Positions 1-5,874 of a stretch of DNA of 8,242 nt are shown in pieces. This DNA comes from JAZOXB01 sp040096185 (GTDB taxonomy: Bacteria > Bacillota > Clostridia > Oscillospirales > Oscillospiraceae), in NCBI RefSeq assembly GCF_040096185.1, contig NZ_JBBMFF010000111.1:1-8242 (forward strand), written 5' to 3'. Position numbers and translations under genes: made by a program. The notes beneath the pieces were generated by a model. It saw nothing but the letters and a program-made list of their open reading frames with translations, did not search any database and was not told where the DNA came from. Every line of letters starts with the position of its first letter. The first letter of the stretch is position 1.

Positions 1-52
1 GTAGCGGCGCTCACTGCGCAGCCGTTGGCGGCTTTGCCGCCTTACGGATGCG
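1..52. repeat. Truncated copy of a 70-bp hairpin repeat
   Basis: This stretch matches the left arm and centre of the complete hairpin at 2232-2301: GTAGCGGCG at 1-9, TGCGCA at 15-20, CCGT at 22-25, GGCGGC at 27-32, a TTT loop, GCCGCC at 36-41 and ACGG at 44-47. After about position 52 the match ends, and the right arm that should close the outer stem is replaced by unrelated sequence. The first base of the element lies outside the window. It is a decayed or recombined member of a dispersed intergenic palindrome family, with no coding potential that I would defend. Confidence 0.75.
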
Positions 53-131
53 GCGTGCCCCTTGCGGGTTGTGAGCGTCTTGCAGGTTGGCAATCTTTGC
101 GGCACGCATTCTGCGGCGCGAGGCTATCAGA

Positions 132-170
132 TTTGTCATTGCGAGGGCGCTACGCGCCCGTGGCAATCTC
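132..170 (+). repeat. TTTGTCATTGCGAGG...GGCAATCTC repeat, copy 1
   Basis: This is a short intergenic repeat that begins TTTGTCATTGCGAGG and ends GTGGCAATCTC. ATTGC near the start pairs with GCAAT near the end, and the centre is a perfect small hairpin, GGGCGC-TAC-GCGCCC. Related copies lie at 1959-2010 and 2132-2183 on the same strand and at 225-260 on the other strand. Repeats of this form are familiar in many bacterial genomes and often give spurious short ORFs. The centre differs from the other copies, so the ends are the conserved part. Confidence 0.85.
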
Positions 171-224
171 GCAGCATAATGGCAGATAACTGGAAGGCCC
201 CGGCGAATACGTAACCGGCTGCGT

Positions 225-260
225 GAGATAGCCACGTCGCTTCGCTCCTCGCAATGACAA
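225..260 (-). repeat. TTTGTCATTGCGAGG...GGCAATCTC repeat, inverted copy 2
   Basis: Read on the minus strand, this copy begins TTGTCATTGCGAGG and ends ACGTGGCTATCTC, so it has one change in the GGCAATCTC end. With the copy at 132-170 it makes a head-to-head pair separated by about 54 bases. The pair resembles the ends of a small non-autonomous element, but no transposase is present and I see no clear target duplication. Confidence 0.8.
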
Positions 261-310
261 TCGGGGCGTTTACCATTGTAACGTTAGCTTGTACGAACCG
301 GTAGCGCAAA

Positions 311-338
311 GCCGGGAGGGGCATGCCCCTCCCCTACA
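311..338 (-). repeat. GGGAGGGGCATGCCCCTCCC palindromic repeat, copy upstream of rlmD
   Basis: Positions 314-333 are a perfect 20-bp palindrome. With its flanks the minus strand reads TGTAGGGG...CCCTCCCGGC, the same asymmetric flanks as the copy at 1759-1785 but in the opposite orientation. It lies 59 bases before the rlmD start codon and could fold as a very stable hairpin in any transcript through it. No T-run follows it on either strand, so it is not a typical intrinsic terminator. It is probably another dispersed repeat family. Confidence 0.8.
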
Positions 339-392
339 GAGCGCCGTCGGTACTCGCCCGGCCCATTCCGCGATCCGAAACAGGGGAATCGT

Positions 393-1748
393 ATGCTGAA
401 AAAGAACGAAATTTACCGTACCGTCGTCTCCGGCTTCACAAGCGAGGGCCTCGGCGTCTGCCGGGTGGACGGCTGCGCCGTCTTCGTGCCGAACGCCGCG
501 CCGGACGAGGAATACGACCTGCGCATCACGCACGTCGGCAGGCACGCGGCCTATGGCCGCATCGAGCGTATCCTCACGGCCTCGCCGGACCGCTGCACCC
601 GGCTCTGCCCGGACGCGAAGCGCTGCGGCGGCTGCGATTTCTGGCACCTGCGCTATCCGGCGGAGTGCCGCATCAAGGCGCAGCGCGTGACGGACGCCCT
701 GAACCGCATCGGCGGGCAGAACCTGCCACTCGTCGCCCTGACGCCCGCGCCGACGTGCGAGGGCTACCGCAACAAGGCCCAGTTCCCTGTCGCCATGGGG
801 AAGACCGGCATCGAGGCGGGCTTTTTTGAAAAGGGAACGCACAACGTCGTCCCCGTGGAGCACTGCCGCATCCAGCCTGCCTGCGCCGAGCAGGCGCGCA
901 GCGCCGTCCTGCGCTATGCCCGCCGCTGGAGCATTCCGGCCTATGATGAGACCGCCCGCACCGGCCTTCTGCGGCATATCTATGTCCGCCATGCCGAGGC
1001 TACGGAGCAGGTGCTTGTCTGCCTTGTCGTCAACGGCGAGCGTCTCCCGCACGAGGACGATCTGGTTGATACGCTGCGCAGGGCCGTGCCCGGCCTGCGC
1101 TCCGTCGTTCTCAATACGAACACGCGCAGCGGAAACGCCGTCCTCGGCGAGACCATGCGCACGCTCTGGGGCGACGATGCCATCGAGGATATCCTGTGCG
1201 GCCTGCGCTTCCGCATCTCGCCGCGCTCGTTCTATCAGGTCAACCGCACGCAGGCAGAGCGGCTCTACGGCAAAGCGCTGGCAGTAGCCGGCCTGACCGG
1301 GACAGAGACGGTCCTTGACCTCTATTGCGGCACGGGCACCATCACGCTCTGCCTTGCGCGGCAGGCGAAGCGCGCCGTCGGCGTCGAGCTTGTTGAGGCC
1401 GCCATCCGCGATGCGCAGGAAAACGCCCGCCGCAACGGCATCGGAAACGCGGAATTCTTCTGCGCGGATGCCGGACAGGCCGCCCAGCGCCTCTGCGCCG
1501 CCGGGGAGACGCCGGATGTCATCGTCGTCGATCCGCCGCGCAAGGGCCTTTCCGCCGATGTCATCGAGGCCATGGTCCGCATGGCCCCGCAGCGCATCGT
1601 CTATGTCTCCTGCGATCCGGCCACCCTCGCGCGCGATGTCCGCAGCCTCACGCAGCAGGGCTACGCCCTCACGCACGCCGAGGCCGTCGACCTCTTCCCC
1701 CGCTGCGCCCATGTGGAGACGGTGTGCAGGCTGGAGCGGGTCGAGTGA
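393..1748 (+). CDS. rlmD: 23S rRNA (uracil-5-)-methyltransferase, RlmD/RumA type
   Basis: This is a cytoplasmic, SAM-dependent enzyme expected to make 5-methyluridine in 23S rRNA. The 451 residues match the usual family length. Residues 1-60 fit an RNA-binding TRAM domain. An iron-sulfur cluster motif is complete, with C72, C78 and C81 followed by C158. The methyltransferase domain carries the SAM-binding run LDLYCGTGT around 308-316, the DPPRKG motif at 380-385, the nucleophile C407 in VSCDP and the general base E442 in HVET. The ATG is preceded by AGGGG with six bases between. The gene stands alone on the plus strand with repeat clusters on both sides and converges on the phosphoesterase gene. 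I cannot separate the m5U1939 enzyme from relatives acting on other positions (RlmCD type) by sequence alone. The long minus-strand reading frame opposite it is a shadow of GC-rich codon use. Confidence 0.95.
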   Translation: MLKKNEIYRTVVSGFTSEGLGVCRVDGCAVFVPNAAPDEEYDLRITHVGRHAAYGRIERILTASPDRCTRLCPDAKRCGGCDFWHLRYPAECRIKAQRVTDALNRIGGQNLPLVALTPAPTCEGYRNKAQFPVAMGKTGIEAGFFEKGTHNVVPVEHCRIQPACAEQARSAVLRYARRWSIPAYDETARTGLLRHIYVRHAEATEQVLVCLVVNGERLPHEDDLVDTLRRAVPGLRSVVLNTNTRSGNAVLGETMRTLWGDDAIEDILCGLRFRISPRSFYQVNRTQAERLYGKALAVAGLTGTETVLDLYCGTGTITLCLARQAKRAVGVELVEAAIRDAQENARRNGIGNAEFFCADAGQAAQRLCAAGETPDVIVVDPPRKGLSADVIEAMVRMAPQRIVYVSCDPATLARDVRSLTQQGYALTHAEAVDLFPRCAHVETVCRLERVE

Positions 1749-1758
1749 AATCTAATAT

Positions 1759-1785
1759 GTAGGGGAGGGACATGTCCCTCCCGGC
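1759..1785 (+). repeat. GGGAGGGACATGTCCCTCCC palindromic repeat, copy downstream of rlmD
   Basis: Positions 1763-1782 are a perfect 20-bp palindrome beginning 14 bases after the rlmD stop codon. It differs from the copy at 314-333 by two compensating changes (ACATGT in place of GCATGC), so the pairing is kept, and its flanks run in the opposite orientation. It may stabilise the rlmD mRNA end or slow polymerase, but there is no T-run after it. The preserved pairing despite sequence change suggests that the structure matters. Confidence 0.8.
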
Positions 1786-1788
1786 TGC

Positions 1789-1853
1789 GCACTTGCAGCC
1801 CGTACAAGCCGCCGTTAAAATGGTGTGCACCGATTGCGTCTGTAGCGGCGCTC
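1789..1853 (+). repeat. 65-bp direct repeat, copy A
   Basis: This sequence recurs at 2006-2070 with only two differences in 65 bases (GCAGCCCG here, GCAGTTCG there). It ends inside a TGTAGCGGCGCTC module and then diverges. Such close identity 217 bases apart points to a recent tandem duplication of a compound repeat unit. Confidence 0.9.
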
Positions 1854-1871
1854 GTTGTACAAGGCCGCCGC
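1841..1871. repeat. TGTAGCGGCG module with short hairpin
   Basis: TGTAGCGGCG at 1841-1850 starts the module. GCGGCG at 1845-1850 can pair with CGCCGC at 1866-1871, and the palindrome TTGTACAA lies in the loop. It is a variant of the module also found at 1884-1906, 2058-2080 and 2232-2301; only the first ten to thirteen bases are shared. Confidence 0.65.
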
Positions 1872-1883
1872 GCGAGAGAAAAA

Positions 1884-1906
1884 TGTAGCGGCGCTCAGTG
1901 AGCGCC
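1884..1906. repeat. TGTAGCGGCG module with 8-bp palindrome
   Basis: The module starts TGTAGCGGCG and folds as GGCGCTCA-G-TGAGCGCC at 1890-1906, a perfect eight-base inverted repeat around one central base. It is a short form of the large hairpin at 2232-2301, as if the centre of that element were missing. Confidence 0.75.
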
Positions 1907-1958
1907 ATGCAAGCTGGCAGCATACGCTGCAGGGATTCTGCGGCGTGAGGCCTTCAAG

Positions 1959-2010
1959 TTTGTCATTGCGAGGAGGCCGTAGGCCGACGTGGCAATCTCG
2001 GGAAGGCACT
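1959..2010 (+). repeat. TTTGTCATTGCGAGG...GGCAATCTC repeat, copy 3
   Basis: This 52-base copy matches 2132-2183 at 51 of 52 positions, including the tail CTCGGGAAGGCACT. The centre holds GGCC-GTA-GGCC, and ATTGC pairs with GCAAT near the ends. The stretch just before it, ATTCTGCGGCGTGAGGC, also matches the stretch before copy 1 (about 110-126), so the shared unit is larger than the repeat itself. Confidence 0.9.
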
Positions 2011-2070
2011 TGCAGTTCGTACAAGCCGCCGTTAAAATGGTGTGCACCGATTGCGTCTGTAGCGGCGCTC
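2006..2070 (+). repeat. 65-bp direct repeat, copy B
   Basis: This is the second copy of the 1789-1853 sequence, 63 of 65 bases identical. It overlaps the tail of the preceding CATTGCGAGG repeat by five bases, so the compound units are joined end to end. After 2070 the sequence continues as CCTGAGCGCC, which closes a hairpin that copy A lacks. Confidence 0.9.
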
Positions 2071-2080
2071 CCTGAGCGCC
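2058..2080. repeat. TGTAGCGGCG module with 7-bp hairpin
   Basis: TGTAGCGGCG at 2058-2067 starts the module. GGCGCTC at 2064-2070 pairs with GAGCGCC at 2074-2080 around a three-base loop. It is the middle member of the family in this cluster. Confidence 0.75.
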
Positions 2081-2131
2081 ATTGGCAGTTGCAAATTTCT
2101 GTGTACCCCGTCGACCGCACCGGCCACCAGA

Positions 2132-2183
2132 TTTGTCATTGCGAGGAGGCCGTAGGCTGACGTGGCAATCTCGGGAAGGCACT
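2132..2183 (+). repeat. TTTGTCATTGCGAGG...GGCAATCTC repeat, copy 4
   Basis: It is identical to 1959-2010 except for one base in the centre (GGCTGACG here, GGCCGACG there). After it comes GCACTGCCGG, the start of a third, degraded compound unit that runs into the complete hairpin at 2232. Confidence 0.9.
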
Positions 2184-2231
2184 GCCGGAATGGGAAAGGC
2201 ATCGCCGACCGTATACGCCGCCAGGTTTGAC

Positions 2232-2301
2232 TGTAGCGGCGTTCCCTGCGCAGCCGTTGGCGGCTTTGCCGCCTTACGGATGCGCAGTGAGCGCCGCTAC
2301 A
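2232..2301. repeat. Complete 70-bp hairpin repeat element
   Basis: This is the best-preserved palindromic element here. Four nested arms pair: TGTAGCGGCG (2232-2241) with CGCCGCTACA (2292-2301), TGCGCA (2247-2252) with TGCGCA (2281-2286), CCGT (2254-2257) with ACGG (2276-2279), and GGCGGC (2259-2264) with GCCGCC (2268-2273) around a TTT loop. It starts 26 bases beyond the phosphoesterase stop codon on the minus strand. It could protect or end that transcript, but no T-run follows it. A truncated copy lies at 1-52. Confidence 0.9.
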
Positions 2302-2327
2302 AGCTGCCTCTCGGCATTCGTCCGTAT

Positions 2328-3452
2328 TTATGTCCCCTGAATTTCGATGATCACATATTCCGACCGGCAGCCGGTCTTGAACAGGATGGCCCAGTCCGAG
2401 ATGCCGGACGTGACGAGGAAGTCCGTATCCCCGCGCCGCTCCTGTCCGTAGACGGCGTCGTCGCCGTGCAGGTGGAACCAGCGGATGAGCTGCACAAGGG
2501 GGATGAGCTGTCCGCCGTGGGTGTGGCCGGAGAGCACGAGATCGACGCCTGAGGCCGCCTCGGCATCATAGTCATGCGGCTGATGGTCCAGCACGATGGA
2601 GTAGCGCGCCGTATCCAGCCCCCGGGTCAGCTCAGCCATGGATGCGCGGCCGCCGCCGAAGCCCAGCTCCTCTGAGGCGTCCTGCCGGCCGATGAGCCAG
2701 AAGGCGTCGCCGATCGGCACGATCTCGTCCTCCAGCACATGCACGCCGTTTGCCGTCAGTTCGGCGGCGAGGTCGTCGCCCGTGAAGCCGCGGGTGCACT
2801 TGCTGTCATACAGGCCCTTGTCATGATTGCCGAAGACGTAGTAGACCGGCATATCCAGCTGCCCGAGCGCCCTGCAGGCGGCGAGCATGTCGTCCTTCTC
2901 CGTATCCTCGTCGACAAAGTCGCCCGCGATCACGAGCAGGTCGGGCTTCTGCGCCGCGATGCGGTCCAGCTCGCGGGCAAAGCCGTCTGCGTGGAACGTG
3001 GTGCCCATGTGGGAATCGGCGAGCAGCGCGACGCGGAGCGTGCCGACGGGCTTGTCCGTATGAATGATATAGTTTGTCTGCCAGACGTGGTGCGCCTGCA
3101 CCCAACCGGCCGAAAGATAGGCGGCCGTGAGCAGCAGGGCCGTGAGCCCGGCGTAATACCGCCGCCACGGCTTGCCGTGCAGCCGCTTCAGCAGGGCGAA
3201 CAGCGCGTCGCTCAGCAGCCAGAACAGCGCCAGATGGAGCAGGCAGATGATGGCGTTCATATAGCCCCACGCCAGCCAGATCGCGGCAGAAGGAAGCAGC
3301 ACAGCCAGCACGGAGATCACCCAGCTCCAGCCATGCCTGCCGCGGGCCAGCGCCAGCGAGAATCGGAAGCGGTGCACGCGCGTGACAAGGTAAAAAAGCG
3401 CAGAAAATCCAGCCAGCACCAGACCGATCAGGATCAGAAGCCTGGGGATCAT
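2328..3452 (-). CDS. Membrane-anchored metallophosphoesterase (YkuE/YaeI-like)
   Basis: The 374-residue protein has about four hydrophobic helices (roughly 3-24, 43-62, 64-87, 98-117) followed by a calcineurin-like phosphoesterase domain. The two-metal site is visible: D146 and H148 in LADSHMG, D178 in AGDF, N209 and H210 in GNHD, H290 and H293 in DHQPH, and H310 and H312 in SGHTHGGQ. Family members hydrolyse phosphoesters; related membrane forms have been linked to lipid or envelope phosphate turnover, but the substrate here cannot be read from sequence. The start is the ATG at 3452, whose ATGA overlaps the stop of the bile salt hydrolase gene. The frame stays open to 3614, but that extension is arginine- and histidine-rich, lies inside the hydrolase gene and lacks family character. 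Expression is probably translationally coupled to the hydrolase. Confidence 0.9.
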   Translation of the reverse strand: MIPRLLILIGLVLAGFSALFYLVTRVHRFRFSLALARGRHGWSWVISVLAVLLPSAAIWLAWGYMNAIICLLHLALFWLLSDALFALLKRLHGKPWRRYYAGLTALLLTAAYLSAGWVQAHHVWQTNYIIHTDKPVGTLRVALLADSHMGTTFHADGFARELDRIAAQKPDLLVIAGDFVDEDTEKDDMLAACRALGQLDMPVYYVFGNHDKGLYDSKCTRGFTGDDLAAELTANGVHVLEDEIVPIGDAFWLIGRQDASEELGFGGGRASMAELTRGLDTARYSIVLDHQPHDYDAEAASGVDLVLSGHTHGGQLIPLVQLIRWFHLHGDDAVYGQERRGDTDFLVTSGISDWAILFKTGCRSEYVIIEIQGT

Positions 3453-4438
3453 GCGTCCGCGCCCCCGTTCTGCATGAGAATGTCCTCTGCCGTCAGCATG
3501 GGGTATCGGCGCAGCGCCGTGCCGTCCAGCGGCTCGCGGTGCAGGTCGACGGCTGTGATGCGGCGGTTGCCGTAGGTCGTGTAGTAATAGATGCCGCGCG
3601 CGGCATTCCAGCACGAGGTGTAGATCGTGCGCTCAAATTCTCCCGGTGCGACCTCGCAGCAGCCGCGCGTCTGCGAGACCGTCTCCATGATGTGGAAAAA
3701 CTGCCCGACGCAGTCGGCCTCGCTCTCGCCGCAGACGGAGTGGAGCTTCGTGAAGGCGGCGCGGACAAAGCGCGAGCCGGAGGACAGGTCGCCCGGCAGA
3801 CCGAGCGCGCCCATGCCGCGGCTGTAGGCCTGCAGCGGCACATCCGGCGCAAAGGTATTCTCCGGCTGTCTTGGCGACAGATGCATATAGTTGTTCAGCG
3901 CGAAGAGCTGCTGCGGGAACGGTGGGTTATTCGTCAGCACGCCGACAGGATTTTCGTAAATTTGCAGCCCCGCGGCCGTCGGCTCCAGCGTGAGGGCGCC
4001 GGTCGCGTCCGCGAGCAGCCAGTGCAGCTGGGCGGCGGGGAAGTGCAGGCTGAACGGCGTTCCCGTCAGGTTGACGGCCTGCAGCAGCTGCCGGGCCTCC
4101 GCCAGCGTGGCGCACTGCCGCAGCAGCCACGGAATGAATTCGAACTGCGCCACGTTCTGCCGCCCGTCCTGCGGCGCGGCATAGCGGGCGTTGCCGACGA
4201 AGTTCAGCCCGGCAATACCGAGGCCTTTTTCGTTCACGGCATCGTAATACAGCGGATAGCCGTCCGCCACATGGGCCGTGCCGAGGATGGCATAGCCCTG
4301 CTCCGAGCCGCCGCCGTGGCGGAAGCGGAGCGGGAACCGGCGGGGAAGCATGACGATCTCCTCGCCATAGGATGCCTCGTAATCCAGCGAGCGGCCCATA
4401 TAGAGCTCACGCGGCTGATAGGTGATTGCAGTGCACAT
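3449..4438 (-). CDS. Choloylglycine hydrolase family protein, probable bile salt hydrolase
   Basis: This Ntn-hydrolase (peptidase family C59) is expected to split the amide bond of glycine- or taurine-conjugated bile acids in the cytoplasm. At 329 residues it has the usual length. Cys2 follows the initiator Met directly and becomes the N-terminal nucleophile. Other active-site residues are R16 and D19 (GRSLDY), N79 in NEKGLGIAGLNF, N171 in VLTNNPPF and R223 in GLPGDLSSGSRF; the end keeps the family TIYTS and YYYTTYGN patterns. Penicillin acylases share the fold, but these motifs fit gut bile salt hydrolases better. SRG at 206-208 sits where, as I recall, a loop sets the glycine or taurine preference, S-R forms favouring taurine. 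AGGAGG lies four bases before the ATG. A hairpin in the upstream gap may give it separate control from the anti-sigma gene. The phosphoesterase gene overlaps its stop codon. Confidence 0.92.
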   Translation of the reverse strand: MCTAITYQPRELYMGRSLDYEASYGEEIVMLPRRFPLRFRHGGGSEQGYAILGTAHVADGYPLYYDAVNEKGLGIAGLNFVGNARYAAPQDGRQNVAQFEFIPWLLRQCATLAEARQLLQAVNLTGTPFSLHFPAAQLHWLLADATGALTLEPTAAGLQIYENPVGVLTNNPPFPQQLFALNNYMHLSPRQPENTFAPDVPLQAYSRGMGALGLPGDLSSGSRFVRAAFTKLHSVCGESEADCVGQFFHIMETVSQTRGCCEVAPGEFERTIYTSCWNAARGIYYYTTYGNRRITAVDLHREPLDGTALRRYPMLTAEDILMQNGGADA

Positions 4439-4460
4439 AATACCTCCTGATAATATGAAG

Positions 4461-4489
4461 CCGCTGCAGAACGGCTTGCTCTGCAGCGG
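4461..4489. terminator. Intergenic hairpin between anti-sigma and bile salt hydrolase genes
   Basis: CCGCTGCAGA (4461-4470) pairs perfectly with TCTGCAGCGG (4480-4489) around a nine-base loop. It lies seven bases after the anti-sigma stop codon and 22 bases before the hydrolase start. The minus strand has no T-run after it, so it may be a weak terminator, a processing site or an mRNA stabiliser. Its core, CTGCAGA paired with TCTGCAG, recurs in the hairpin at 8048-8079. Confidence 0.6.
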
Positions 4490-4496
4490 TATCGGT

Positions 4497-5258
4497 TTAA
4501 TCCTCTGCGGCCAGCAGAATGATGCATTCCGCTGCCTCCTTCACCGGAGCGGAGAGCGTGAAGGCGTAGATCCCGCTGCAGTCCGCCAGAAGCTTTGGCA
4601 GCGCTTCCGCCGGCAGGCGATATGCGGCGCGGACGTCCTCCGGCCAAAGCCCGGCCGTCTCGCTCCAGCTGTCGCGCTCTTTTGAGGACAGCTGCTCGCT
4701 GCTCTCCGGCAGAACGTCGGCGTGCGCGCCCTTCAGCACGACGAGCAGCGGCTCCGCGGCGGTTCCGTCGTATGCGGCCGCTGCGTCGTCCGTATCCGCA
4801 GCCTTGCACTCGGGCGCCCCAACACCGGATGTTGCGGCGTCGTGGTAAAATGACGTGACATTGCCACTGTATCCCATCACGACGTCGCCGGGAGCGGCAG
4901 TAGCGGCAGTATCGTTGGCCTTCTGCTGAGCAAAGCCCTTCAGCGGACCGAGCAGAGTGAAGACGACCAGCGCGGCAGCGGCAAGGCCTGTGGCAAGCCC
5001 GCCCCAGTAGGCGCGGCATGGCTTTTTGACCGGCCGCTGCGGTGTTTTGGCGGCGGCTGCCAGAATGGAGGCTGTCAGCCCGGCGGGAGGGACGGCGGTG
5101 TCTGCCCGCAGCAGACGGTCCCCGCGTTCAAAGGCCTGCAGCCGTGCGCGGCAGTCTGCACACTGCGCCAGATGCGCCTGCAGCCGCTGCTCTTCCTCCG
5201 GCGAGTTTTCGCCGTCGAGATGTCCGCTCAAAAGTGGAAGATAATCGTTACAGTTCAC
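4497..5258 (-). CDS. Zinc-finger transmembrane anti-sigma factor
   Basis: The 253-residue protein should bind and hold the ECF sigma factor encoded just before it. The N-terminal domain has the zinc-binding pattern H29-x3-C33-x2-C36, with C3 as the probable fourth ligand, as in ZAS-type anti-sigma factors. One membrane helix spans about 85-104, giving an inside N-terminus and a C-terminal external domain of roughly 150 residues. That domain has a low-complexity Ala/Asp stretch (153-168) and three cysteines (C151, C227, C245); I do not recognise its fold. I chose the GTG at 5258: AAAGGAGG lies eight bases before it and the protein then begins with the zinc-finger region. The frame is open to 5387, but that part lies inside the sigma gene and lacks domain character. 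The gene overlaps the sigma gene by 11 bases, so the two should be made in fixed ratio. Confidence 0.88.
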   Translation of the reverse strand: MNCNDYLPLLSGHLDGENSPEEEQRLQAHLAQCADCRARLQAFERGDRLLRADTAVPPAGLTASILAAAAKTPQRPVKKPCRAYWGGLATGLAAAALVVFTLLGPLKGFAQQKANDTAATAAPGDVVMGYSGNVTSFYHDAATSGVGAPECKAADTDDAAAAYDGTAAEPLLVVLKGAHADVLPESSEQLSSKERDSWSETAGLWPEDVRAAYRLPAEALPKLLADCSGIYAFTLSAPVKEAAECIILLAAED

Positions 5259-5874
5259 GGCCCCGACCTCCTTTCTGCGGATTAGACGAGGCGGCGGCCG
5301 CTTTGTTCCCGCTCTGGGACAGCTTTTTTCGCAGCTGGTCGCGGGCGCGGGCGAGACGGGACTTGACCGTTCCCTCCCGCACGCCAAGCACAGCGGCGAT
5401 GTCCGTATAGCTCAGGTCATTTTCCACGCGCAGCGACAGGATCAGCCGCTGCTCCGGGGCCAGCAGGTCCATGGCGGCCCGCAGCTCCTCCCGCTCCTCG
5501 CGCGCAAGCAGCTCCTCCTCCGGCAGCTTGGCCGGGTCGGGTGCATCGAGGGTATATTCCTCCCCGTCGGCGTCCAGCCCGGAGATGGGAACGACCAGGT
5601 GGCGGCGCGCAGCACGCAGAAAGTCGATGCAGACGTTGGACGTCAGCCGGAAGAGCCAGGTAGACAGGCTGGAATCGGCCTGAAAGCTGCCAAGCCCGCG
5701 CCACGCGCGCAGGAAGGCCTCCTGCGTCATGTCGGCGGCATCCTCCGGATTGCCGGTCATGCGCAGCGCGAGCCGGTAGATGGCGGGCTGATGCGTCGTG
5801 ACGAGCTGCTCAAACGCCGCCATATCGCCGTCGGCTGCCAGCCGGATCATGTGCTTTTCGTCGATGGGGCTCAC
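5248..5874 (-). CDS. RNA polymerase sigma factor, ECF family (RpoE/SigW-like)
   Basis: This 208-residue protein directs RNA polymerase to a specific set of promoters when released from its anti-sigma factor. Region 2 spans about 21-90, with the DAADMTQEAFLRAWRG stretch typical of core binding and -10 recognition; an acidic linker follows (about 100-130). Region 4 spans about 131-183, with LSYTDIAAVLGVREGTVKSR forming the -35-binding helix-turn-helix. A basic Ser/Ala-rich tail ends the protein. The start is taken as the GTG at 5874, which overlaps the dus stop codon (GTGA); its ribosome site is weak (TCTGAG), so translation may depend on coupling to dus. An ATG eight codons later is a possible alternative. 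No promoter is evident directly before the gene, so autoregulation is not supported here. The exact ECF group is not determinable from what I see. Confidence 0.92.
   Translation of the reverse strand: MSPIDEKHMIRLAADGDMAAFEQLVTTHQPAIYRLALRMTGNPEDAADMTQEAFLRAWRGLGSFQADSSLSTWLFRLTSNVCIDFLRAARRHLVVPISGLDADGEEYTLDAPDPAKLPEEELLAREEREELRAAMDLLAPEQRLILSLRVENDLSYTDIAAVLGVREGTVKSRLARARDQLRKKLSQSGNKAAAASSNPQKGGRGREL
5267..5274 (-). promoter_or_regulatory. Ribosome binding site that sets the anti-sigma GTG start
   Basis: The minus strand reads AAAGGAGG, a near-perfect Shine-Dalgarno sequence eight bases before the GTG at 5258. It lies inside the last codons of the sigma factor gene. It is the main evidence for the GTG start over any upstream ATG. 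Confidence 0.85.

Noticed and set aside
270..1712. A 480-codon open frame on the minus strand opposite rlmD
   Set aside because: It mirrors the rlmD frame, is Arg/Ala/Asp-rich with no recognisable motif and has no ribosome site. The plus-strand gene has all its catalytic motifs.
1815..2182. Several 95-101-codon frames within the repeat cluster
   Set aside because: They are translations of the repeats, such as LSLRGGRR and WQSREGT stretches from the CATTGCGAGG element, and overlap one another on both strands.
1..2327. CRISPR array
   Set aside because: The repeats are palindromic modules of several kinds with irregular spacing, not one short repeat with equal unique spacers, and no cas gene is present.
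3453..3614. N-terminal extension of the phosphoesterase
   Set aside because: It lies within the bile salt hydrolase gene, lacks family character, and the ATG at 3452 has the typical ATGA overlap followed directly by a membrane helix.
3539..4450. Plus-strand open frame of 303 codons opposite the bile salt hydrolase
   Set aside because: It is a shadow of the hydrolase gene with no domain features.
5259..5387. N-terminal extension of the anti-sigma factor from an upstream ATG
   Set aside because: It overlaps the sigma gene in another frame; a near-perfect ribosome site points to the GTG at 5258.
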